A stretch of 48,937 bases of DNA from an uncultured Clostridia bacterium (GTDB lineage: Bacteria > Bacillota > Clostridia > Oscillospirales > Acutalibacteraceae). Under the pieces are notes generated by a model. That model saw nothing but the letters and a program-made list of their open reading frames with translations, searched no databases and was not told the origin of the DNA. Positions 42,664-48,937 of this stretch are shown here, piece after piece. Positions within the stretch are counted from its first letter, which is position 1, and each line of letters begins with the position of its first letter. Where the stretch lies: the NCBI GenBank assembly GCA_904397895.1, contig CAJFOZ010000020.1, forward strand, positions 1 through 48,937, given 5' to 3'. A program made the position numbers and the translations under genes.

Positions 42664-43827
42664 ATGGACGATCTTAAAACTCTGGATAGCCGCTATATCG
42701 CAAGCACCTACAGCCGGTTCGACCTTCAGGCCGACTCTGGGAAAAACGCCGTGTGCACCAGCCTTGATGGACGCACATACATCGACTTTACCTCTGGCAT
42801 CGGCGTCAATTCATTGGGCTGGTGCGACGCCGATTGGGTGAAAGCCGTCCAACATCAGGCATCCACCCTTCAGCACATCTCAAACCTTTATTACACTTCT
42901 CCCATGATCGAGCTGGCCCAAGCACTGTGTACCCGCACCGGTATGGACAAAGTTTTCTTTTGCAACTCCGGCGCCGAGGCAAACGAATGCATGATCAAAA
43001 CGGCGCGTAAATATAGTTCAGACCGCTATGGAAAAGGACGTCATACCATCCTAGCACTGGAAAACAGCTTTCATGGCCGCACCGTCACCACCCTTTCGGC
43101 CACGGGTCAAGATGTCTTTCACCAGTATTTTGATCCCTTTACCGATGGGTTCTCCTTCTTCCGGGCAAACGATATCGCCTCTTTGACCGACCGTCTGGAC
43201 GATACCGTCTGCGGCATTCTTATCGAACTGATCCAGGGAGAGGGTGGCGTCGTTCCTTTGGAGAAGGATTTTGTCCATGCCATTGCCAAAGTATGCCGGG
43301 AAAAAGACATCCTTCTCTTGGTGGACGAAGTTCAAACCGGCGTCGGGCGCACCGGTAAATTTCTCTGCTGCGAGCACTACGGCATCTCCCCTGACCTTGT
43401 CAGCCTAGCCAAAGGATTGGGAGGCGGGCTCCCCATCGGAGCCGTTTTATTTGGTGAGAAATGCGCCGACGTCCTAGGCCCCGGCGACCATGGCGCCACC
43501 TACGGCGGCAATCCTGTGGCCTGCGCGGGCGCCCAAGTAGTGCTCTCCAAGCTAGACGGCCGGCTGCTCCAAGAGGTGGAACAAAAGGGACAGTATATTA
43601 CCCAAAGGGTCCAGTCCATGCCCAAGGTCAAAAGCGTGGAAGGCAAAGGCCTTATGCTGGGCATCACGGTGGATGGAGACAGTAAAGCCTTGGCCGCCGC
43701 TTGTCTCCAAAAGGGTCTTATGATCCTAACCGCCAAAGCAAAACTACGGATGCTCCCGCCCTTGACCATCTCTTACGAAGAAATCGATCGAGGATTAACT
43801 ATATTAAATGAGGTGTTAAGCGTATGA
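42664..43827 (+). CDS. argD: acetylornithine aminotransferase
   Basis: A pyridoxal-phosphate enzyme exchanging the amino group between glutamate and N-acetylglutamate semialdehyde. It has 387 residues of fold type I. CNSGAEANE, ENSFHGRT, LVDEVQTGVGRTGK and SLAKGLGGGLPIGA with the Schiff-base Lys are intact. AAAGGAGGAG precedes the ATG. The argF start overlaps its stop by four bases (ATGA). Confidence 0.95.
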   Translation: MDDLKTLDSRYIASTYSRFDLQADSGKNAVCTSLDGRTYIDFTSGIGVNSLGWCDADWVKAVQHQASTLQHISNLYYTSPMIELAQALCTRTGMDKVFFCNSGAEANECMIKTARKYSSDRYGKGRHTILALENSFHGRTVTTLSATGQDVFHQYFDPFTDGFSFFRANDIASLTDRLDDTVCGILIELIQGEGGVVPLEKDFVHAIAKVCREKDILLLVDEVQTGVGRTGKFLCCEHYGISPDLVSLAKGLGGGLPIGAVLFGEKCADVLGPGDHGATYGGNPVACAGAQVVLSKLDGRLLQEVEQKGQYITQRVQSMPKVKSVEGKGLMLGITVDGDSKALAAACLQKGLMILTAKAKLRMLPPLTISYEEIDRGLTILNEVLSV

Positions 43828-44732
43828 ACCATTTGCTCAAACTGCTGGATCTCTCCACGGAAGAGATTATGGAACTTCTAAATCTGGCTGATCAACTGAA
43901 ATACGAACAAAAACACGGGATGAAACATCCCTACCTGGAGGGACAAACCCTGGGTATGATCTTCCAGAAATCCTCCACCCGCACCCGCGTCTCCTTTGAG
44001 GTAGGTATGAGCCAGCTGGGGGGAACCGCCTTGTTCCTCTCCAACCGGGATCTCCAAATCGGCCGCGGCGAACCGGTGCAGGATACCGCACGCGTGCTCT
44101 CCCGGTACCTGGACGGCATCATGATCCGTACCTTTGCCCAGCAAGAGGTGGAAGATCTCGCCGCCTACGGCAGCATCCCCGTCATCAACGGACTTACGGA
44201 TTTCTGTCATCCCTGCCAGGTATTGGCCGATCTCATGACGGTGCGGGAACACAAGAAACGTCTGGAAGGCCTCAAGATGTGCTACATCGGCGACGGCAAC
44301 AATATGGCCAACTCCCTCATTGTAGGTTGTCTGAAGGTGGGGATGCAGGTATCCATCGCCACGCCGGATGATTATAGGCCCGACGCTTCCGTGCTGGAGT
44401 TTGCCAAGGGCTATGGCGACGCCTTCCTCCTCACCAATGATATCCGGAAGGCCGCCAAAGAGGCCGACGTCATCTTCACTGATGTTTGGGCCTCCATGGG
44501 GCAGGAAGAGGAAGCCGAACTGCGCCGCAAGGCCTTTGCTGGATACCAAGTCAATGAACAGCTTCTTACCCTATGTGCTCCCGACGTCATGGTACAGCAT
44601 TGTCTGCCTGCCCACCGCGGGGAGGAAATCTCCGCAGAAACCTTTGAAAAGCATGCCGACGAAATCTTTGATGAGGCTGAAAACCGTCTTCATGCTCAAA
44701 AGGCTGTGTTGGTCAAGCTGATGAAAAAATGA
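43824..44732 (+). CDS. argF: ornithine carbamoyltransferase
   Basis: Makes citrulline from ornithine and carbamoyl phosphate. It has 302 residues. SSTRTR binds carbamoyl phosphate, DFCHPCQ and FTDVWASMGQE are the ornithine and SMG loops, and HCLPAHRGEE is the catalytic loop. It is the last gene of the arg operon; no terminator is visible right after it. Confidence 0.96.
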   Translation: MNHLLKLLDLSTEEIMELLNLADQLKYEQKHGMKHPYLEGQTLGMIFQKSSTRTRVSFEVGMSQLGGTALFLSNRDLQIGRGEPVQDTARVLSRYLDGIMIRTFAQQEVEDLAAYGSIPVINGLTDFCHPCQVLADLMTVREHKKRLEGLKMCYIGDGNNMANSLIVGCLKVGMQVSIATPDDYRPDASVLEFAKGYGDAFLLTNDIRKAAKEADVIFTDVWASMGQEEEAELRRKAFAGYQVNEQLLTLCAPDVMVQHCLPAHRGEEISAETFEKHADEIFDEAENRLHAQKAVLVKLMKK

Positions 44733-44756
44733 TCTTTTATTTGGTCAGGATACTTC

Positions 44757-44786
44757 TTGTTTCCTGTTCCATGAGGATGTTACAAT
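44757..44786 (+). promoter_or_regulatory. possible promoter of the zinc-ribbon gene
   Basis: TTGTTT (44757-44762), 18 bases, TACAAT (44781-44786). Confidence 0.5.
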
Positions 44787-44831
44787 CATCTTAATCATTT
44801 AGGCAACCAAGCTGACAAGGGAGGATTTTAG

Positions 44832-45068
44832 ATGAACTGCCCGTTTTGCGGCGCAGAGATGCGGGAAGGAAATGTCGTAACGGTAAATAGCGTGGGACTT
44901 TTCTTTTTGCCTCCAGAGAGTTCCATCGGCTTTTGGTTTGAAACATCCCGCACCATTGAGAAAAAAGGCGGCGTTGTGCTGGCTGGCCCCTATCCTTTCC
45001 GCTTCAATCATACGGAGCTGCCGGCCTTTTTATGTGAGGCATGCAGAAAGGTCGTGCTCGATTATTGA
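44832..45068 (+). CDS. small zinc-ribbon protein (DUF6487-like)
   Basis: A 78-residue protein with CPFCGAEM at the N terminus and FLCEACRKVVLDY at the C terminus, four Cys that would bind one zinc. The layout matches a small Firmicutes family of unknown function that I recall as PF20097/DUF6487; the assignment is from memory. AGGGAGG precedes the ATG. It stands between argF and a good terminator. No partner suggests a role. Confidence 0.75.
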   Translation: MNCPFCGAEMREGNVVTVNSVGLFFLPPESSIGFWFETSRTIEKKGGVVLAGPYPFRFNHTELPAFLCEACRKVVLDY

Positions 45069-45142
45069 GACGGATCCAATGGATAAATGCATTCTTTCCG
45101 GATCTTCTTTGGCTTTCTTACTAGATTACATGATAGAAGGAT

Positions 45143-45179
45143 AAAAACAGGCCGAGTTTACAACACTCGGCCTGTTTTT
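45143..45179 (+). terminator. terminator after the zinc-ribbon gene
   Basis: A perfect 15-bp stem, AAAAACAGGCCGAGT with its complement, then a run of T. It probably also ends read-through from the arg operon. Confidence 0.92.
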
Positions 45180-45338
45180 TTGTCAAAACCAAGTAAAGAA
45201 TTTTGAAAGGATCAAAGGCTTTTTCGGTTGACTTCGTTCTAAATATAGAGTATTATGGATAAATATGAACTGCTATTTTTCGGTCTTTTGGCTAAAAAAC
45301 AGCCTTATTTGTTCAGATTAGAATAAAAATTAAGTTTT

Positions 45339-45367
45339 TTGTGGTTTTTTCTTTTTTATTGTAAAAT
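45339..45367 (+). promoter_or_regulatory. promoter of the ABC importer operon
   Basis: TTGTGG (45339-45344), a T-rich 17 bases, TAAAAT (45362-45367). Confidence 0.65.
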
Positions 45368-45399
45368 AGGCTGCGATTTTATGAAGAATGAGGTTTGGT

Positions 45400-46380
45400 A
45401 TGAAAAAGGGACTTGTAGCTTTATTGCTGGTAACGCTTCTATTTACTTTGTTGGCTGACTTTGGTGGAAAGGACAGCATCGTCATATGTTCCTCTGCTGA
45501 ACAGTTCCGCAACGACAGCCTTCAGGAAAAACTCAACGAGAGATTCCCCCAGTATAACGTCATTGTAATGTATATGCCCACCGGCAAAACCGCCGCTAAA
45601 GTTCTCACCGAAGGGAAAAATACGGAGGTGGATATTCTCGTAGGGGTTGAATCCGGATATCTCAGAAAGATTGAAAATAGCCTGGCCGATGTATCTGGGA
45701 GAAGTAAGATTCAATACATCGATGGTTTGGGCCCTGAGAATTACAATAACCGATGGGTAACTTGGGAACGGTTTGCCGGTTCCATCATTGTAAATACCGA
45801 CGTTTTGAAAAAACACGGATTGGAAGCTCCTAAAACATATGAGGATTTGTTGAAACCGGAATATAAAAATCTAATTGCTATGCCGGATCCCAAATCCAGC
45901 GGCACCGGGTACTTCTTCTATAAAAATTGGGTCAACACCATGGGGGAAGATGAGGCTCTGGCCTACGTAGACAAGCTCCATGACAATTTGAAACAATTTA
46001 CCGAATCGGGTTCCGGTCCCATTAAGATGCTCACCCAAGGTGAGGTGGCTGTGGGTCTTGGCATGACCTTCCAAGCAGTCAGCGAGATCAACAAAGGCCA
46101 GCCTTTTGAAATCATCTATCCTCCCACCGGTTCCCCCTATTCGTTGACCGGCACCGCCCTCATCGACGGGCATGAGTCAAAACGCGGCGTCTCTGAGGTA
46201 TTCGACTACATTATCAATGAGTTCCTGGTTTACGATAAGGAGAATTTCTCGCCGGAACTGGTTCTTAAAAATCAGAAGAACAACATTCCCAACTATCCGC
46301 AGAATATCCAGTACGCCGATATGGCTGGAATTGAAGACGTTGAAGAGAAAGAGAGGCTGCTTTCCCTATGGAAGTATTAA
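45400..46380 (+). CDS. ABC importer substrate-binding protein, iron(III)/2-aminoethylphosphonate type
   Basis: A 326-residue periplasmic-type binding protein. I start at 45400, where GAGG lies six bases upstream. The hydrophobic N terminus (about 4-19) is followed by ADFGGKDSIVICSSAEQ with no lipobox Cys before the mature part, so the protein is either cleaved and released or held by an uncleaved helix. The mature part begins with the strand VICSS typical of the Fe/putrescine/phosphonate group, and TGKTAAKVLTEGKNTEVDIL and PDPKSSGTG are ligand-side loops. The ligand could be Fe(III), 2-aminoethylphosphonate or an organic phosphate. It overlaps the ATPase gene by 13 bases. Confidence 0.83.
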   Translation: MKKGLVALLLVTLLFTLLADFGGKDSIVICSSAEQFRNDSLQEKLNERFPQYNVIVMYMPTGKTAAKVLTEGKNTEVDILVGVESGYLRKIENSLADVSGRSKIQYIDGLGPENYNNRWVTWERFAGSIIVNTDVLKKHGLEAPKTYEDLLKPEYKNLIAMPDPKSSGTGYFFYKNWVNTMGEDEALAYVDKLHDNLKQFTESGSGPIKMLTQGEVAVGLGMTFQAVSEINKGQPFEIIYPPTGSPYSLTGTALIDGHESKRGVSEVFDYIINEFLVYDKENFSPELVLKNQKNNIPNYPQNIQYADMAGIEDVEEKERLLSLWKY

Positions 46381-47147
46381 AACCAAAGCTTTCCGTCCGC
46401 AATCTTTGCAAAAGTTACGACGGTAAAATGGTGCTTAACAATCTATCCTTTGATTTGATGGAGGGTGAATTCCTCTCCATTTTAGGTCCCAGCGGTTGTG
46501 GAAAGACCACTTTATTGCGCATTTTAATTGGTCTGGAGAAGGCCGACAGCGGTGAAATCTTAAAAAGCGGCACCGATATTTCCGGATTGTCCAGTTTTGA
46601 CCGGGGCATGGGAATCGTGTTTCAAAACTACGCTTTGTTCCCCAATATGACGGTTCTCCAGAATGTGCAATACGCCTTGACGTTGCGCAAGGACACCAAA
46701 AAAGACGCCAAAAGCATCGCCATGCATACTTTAGAGCAGGTGGGCCTGCTGGATCAGATCAACAAAAAGCCGGCACAGCTGTCCGGCGGACAGCAACAAC
46801 GCGTGGCCATTGCTCGTACTCTGGCCATGAACCCGGATATTATCCTGTTGGACGAGCCCATCTCCGCATTGGACGTGGCCAATCGCGAGATTATGAAAGC
46901 CGAACTAAAAGCCCTTCAAAAAAAGTTTCACGCTACTATGCTATTTATCACCCACGATCAGGAGGAAGCTTTCTTCCTCAGTGATCGCATTATGGTGATG
47001 AACAGCGGCAATGTGGAACAGCTGGATACCCCTCATTCCATCTATCAAAACCCAGCCAGCAAATACGTCTCTTTGTTTGTGGTGGATCAGTTGGATAAAA
47101 AATATCAAGATCTTTTGCATTATACAGGACGGGATCGCCATGAATAA
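46368..47147 (+). CDS. ABC importer ATP-binding protein
   Basis: A 259-residue ATPase of the PotA/FbpC/PhnT group. Walker [11 protein letters not shown]-loop [12 protein letters not shown], signature LSGGQQQR, Walker [13 protein letters not shown] and switch His THDQEEA are all present. There is no room for a TOBE domain after residue 240. Both ends overlap neighbours, by 13 and 8 bases, which is tight translational coupling. Confidence 0.93.
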   Translation: MEVLKPKLSVRNLCKSYDGKMVLNNLSFDLMEGEFLSILGPSGCGKTTLLRILIGLEKADSGEILKSGTDISGLSSFDRGMGIVFQNYALFPNMTVLQNVQYALTLRKDTKKDAKSIAMHTLEQVGLLDQINKKPAQLSGGQQQRVAIARTLAMNPDIILLDEPISALDVANREIMKAELKALQKKFHATMLFITHDQEEAFFLSDRIMVMNSGNVEQLDTPHSIYQNPASKYVSLFVVDQLDKKYQDLLHYTGRDRHE

Positions 47148-48756
47148 TAAAAAATTTCTTTCGTTAAAGTCCCTCCTTCTGATCTATTTGCTCATCACCA
47201 TTGTTTTTCCGGTCCTAGTGCTTTTTAGCAATATTCGCGGCGAACATATTCAAAATGTCTTCTCCTCCCAGCAGTTCTGGCCCATGCTTCAGAACTCCCT
47301 CATTACTACATTGTCTGCAACGGTTATTTCGGTCACGTTGTCCTTTTTCCTGGCATGGCTTCTCAACCGTTCCAACATCCGGTTTAAATCCATCTTCGTG
47401 GTCTTGTTCACCATCCCCATGCTGATCCCCAGTATCTCCCACGGTATGGGACTGGTCCTCCTCTTCGGCGACAATGGTCTCATTACCAACCTGTTGGGCA
47501 TCAACATCGGCCTATATGGATATCCCGGTATCATCATGGGGTCGGTGCTCTATTCCTTCCCCGTCTCGTTCCTCATGTTCCACGATTCCTTTCAATATGA
47601 GGACTACACCATCTATGAGGCGGCCAGTGTTCTGGGCCTCTCTAAATGGAAACAGTTCTTGACCATCACCATGCCGTCTATGCGGCGCACCATGCTGTCG
47701 GCTGTGCTGGCCGTCTTTACGATGGTGTTTACCGACTACGGCGTCCCTCTCATGACGGGTGGAACCGATATGACCTTACCGGTTTATATGTACCGTGAAG
47801 TCATCGGCATGATGAACTTCTCCAACGGCGCTGTCATTGGTATCCTCCTGCTTCTGCCAGCCGTAGTCGCCTTCCTTCTGGATCTTAAAAACAGTGGAAT
47901 CAATGCTTCTAGCAGTACGGTTACCAAAGCCTATCAGATTGAGCCCAACAAAAAACGGGATATTTTGGTGTACGTCATCTTTGCTGTGGTTTTGATTTTA
48001 ATCTGTTTGCCGATTTTTGCCTTTATCTGCCTGAGCTTTGTCAAACAATATCCCATTGATATGTCCTTCTCTCTGGACAACATTACCAAACTATTTTCCG
48101 ATGGAATCGGGATGTATTTTATCAATTCTTTGGCTATCGCACTGCTCACGGCATTGTTTGGAACTTGTCTCTCCTATTTCTCGGCCTATATTACGGCTCG
48201 GTCCAAAAAGTCAATTTCCAATAAGATGCTTCACTTTATCAGCATGTTGTCCCTGGCTGTCCCAGGTATCGTACTAGGCCTCTCTTTTGCATTGACCTTT
48301 AAGAGCATGCCGTTTTATTCTACCATCTTTATTCTGGTCCTGGTCAACATCGTCCACTTTTTCTCCTCCCCTTATTTGTTGGCCTACAATTCCCTTTCCA
48401 AGTTTAATCCAAATCTGGAGGACGTCTCCCAGACATTGGGGATTAGCCGGTTTAAGATGCTGTTCTCGGTTTACATTCCCTGCACCAAGGCTACCATCGT
48501 GGAGATGTACAGCTACTTCTTTGTCAATGCTATGATCACCATTTCGGCGGTATCCTTCCTGGTGAATTTCCGCACCATGCCGTTAGCTCTGCTCATCCCT
48601 CAGCTGGAATCCCAATCCTTTATCGAAGGTACTGCACTTGTTTCCCTCATGATTTTAGTCATCAATCTGATTGGAAAAGGGGTTGTCTTTTTTGTAAAAC
48701 GATCCATTTCCAAGGGGGAAAATAAGGATAAAAACCTCCTATCCATTGAGGATTAA
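47140..48756 (+). CDS. ABC importer permease, fused double-domain
   Basis: A 538-residue membrane protein starting at 47140 ([11 protein letters not shown]). The longer frame from 47011 lies inside the ATPase gene. Two binding-protein-dependent permease domains are fused, with about 12 helices in all. Each carries the EAA-type loop: YEAASVLGLSKWKQF in the first half, LEDVSQTLGISRFKMLF in the second. This one-chain arrangement is seen in FbpB and PhnU/V-type systems. The ribosome site is weak, so it relies on coupling to the ATPase gene. Confidence 0.92.
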   Translation: MNNKKFLSLKSLLLIYLLITIVFPVLVLFSNIRGEHIQNVFSSQQFWPMLQNSLITTLSATVISVTLSFFLAWLLNRSNIRFKSIFVVLFTIPMLIPSISHGMGLVLLFGDNGLITNLLGINIGLYGYPGIIMGSVLYSFPVSFLMFHDSFQYEDYTIYEAASVLGLSKWKQFLTITMPSMRRTMLSAVLAVFTMVFTDYGVPLMTGGTDMTLPVYMYREVIGMMNFSNGAVIGILLLLPAVVAFLLDLKNSGINASSSTVTKAYQIEPNKKRDILVYVIFAVVLILICLPIFAFICLSFVKQYPIDMSFSLDNITKLFSDGIGMYFINSLAIALLTALFGTCLSYFSAYITARSKKSISNKMLHFISMLSLAVPGIVLGLSFALTFKSMPFYSTIFILVLVNIVHFFSSPYLLAYNSLSKFNPNLEDVSQTLGISRFKMLFSVYIPCTKATIVEMYSYFFVNAMITISAVSFLVNFRTMPLALLIPQLESQSFIEGTALVSLMILVINLIGKGVVFFVKRSISKGENKDKNLLSIED

Positions 48757-48769
48757 ACCATCACAATTC

Positions 48770-48811
48770 AAAAGGAGCTTCCTTATATCCTAGGGAAGCT
48801 CCTTTTTTATA
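48770..48811 (+). terminator. terminator of the ABC importer operon
   Basis: AAAAGGAGCTTCC and its complement over an 11-base loop, followed by a T run. Confidence 0.9.
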
Positions 48812-48937
48812 ATCCTAATCCTTCAAGAAATAAAAAACATTTCATCCTATAAAAAAAGCTCCTGCCTCTCCGGCAGCGTCCCATAAGGAAGTAAAAAGAA
48901 TTTTAGTCGGAACCGGCATGTCAGATTACGCCGGTTC
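48812..48937. other. right edge, no gene seen
   Basis: The last 126 bases hold a short TGCC/GGCA repeat near 48865 and an ACCGGC/GCCGGT pair near the very end. No coding frame or promoter is convincing. Confidence 0.5.

Noticed and set aside
1-48937. tRNA, rRNA, CRISPR, prophage or insertion sequence
   Set aside because: No such feature was recognised by eye: no repeat-spacer array, transposase or integrase motifs, or long rRNA-like segments. A tRNA scan was not possible here.

Overview
The window reads as chromosomal DNA of a Gram-positive anaerobe of the class Clostridia, most likely a gut Oscillospirales/Ruminococcaceae-type organism. The reasons are near-perfect AGGAGG ribosome sites, sigma-A promoters of TTGnnn-17-TATAAT form, an archaeal/eukaryotic-type prolyl-tRNA synthetase, a paired GGGtGRT protein and NifU-like scaffold, and lipoprotein or membrane-anchored binding proteins with no sign of an outer membrane. 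The genus is not decided. I saw no rRNA, tRNA, CRISPR array, phage or insertion sequence.

Layout. 0-5.1 kb (minus strand): a hypothetical protein, then manA and a ROK glucokinase as a sugar pair, proS on its own promoter, and acpP. 5.3-13.8 kb (plus strand): the aromatic pathway in two blocks. aroE and aroK come first. A promoter, a 45-codon leader peptide with four consecutive Tyr codons and a strong intrinsic terminator then precede aroF-tyrA-aroB-aroA-aroC-pheA. Only 3-dehydroquinate dehydratase is missing from the route to prephenate and its Tyr/Phe branches. 14.0-16.1 kb: an rRNA methyltransferase gene (minus) and an intergenic region holding two collinear copies of a non-coding element 272 bp apart. 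16.2-25.9 kb: an ABC exporter interrupted by an in-frame TGA, an orphan peptide-binding lipoprotein, a polysaccharide deacetylase preceded by an unlisted 43-residue membrane peptide, a DtxR-type regulator, and a divergent marR-MATE-ftsH operon with a long inverted repeat at its promoter.

26.0-32.5 kb (minus): the GGGtGRT gene and its NifU/IscU-like partner behind a promoter with a Fur-like palindrome, a rhomboid-like membrane protein lacking the catalytic residues, and a 1243-residue secreted GH106-like glycoside hydrolase with two inserted F5/8C domains. 32.8-36.6 kb (plus): glycolytic pgk, tpiA and gpmI. 36.7-44.7 kb: a complete arginine operon argG-H-C-J-B-D-F with ARG-box-like sites at its promoter. 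44.8-48.8 kb: a small zinc-ribbon protein and a three-gene ABC importer of the iron(III)/2-aminoethylphosphonate type with a fused double permease.

The strongest regulatory discovery is the aromatic leader: the Tyr-codon run lies in the loop of its own hairpin, a downstream leader segment can pair with the terminator's 5' arm, and a 17-bp terminator closes the region. Together these suggest tyrosine-responsive, ribosome-mediated attenuation of the whole aromatic operon.
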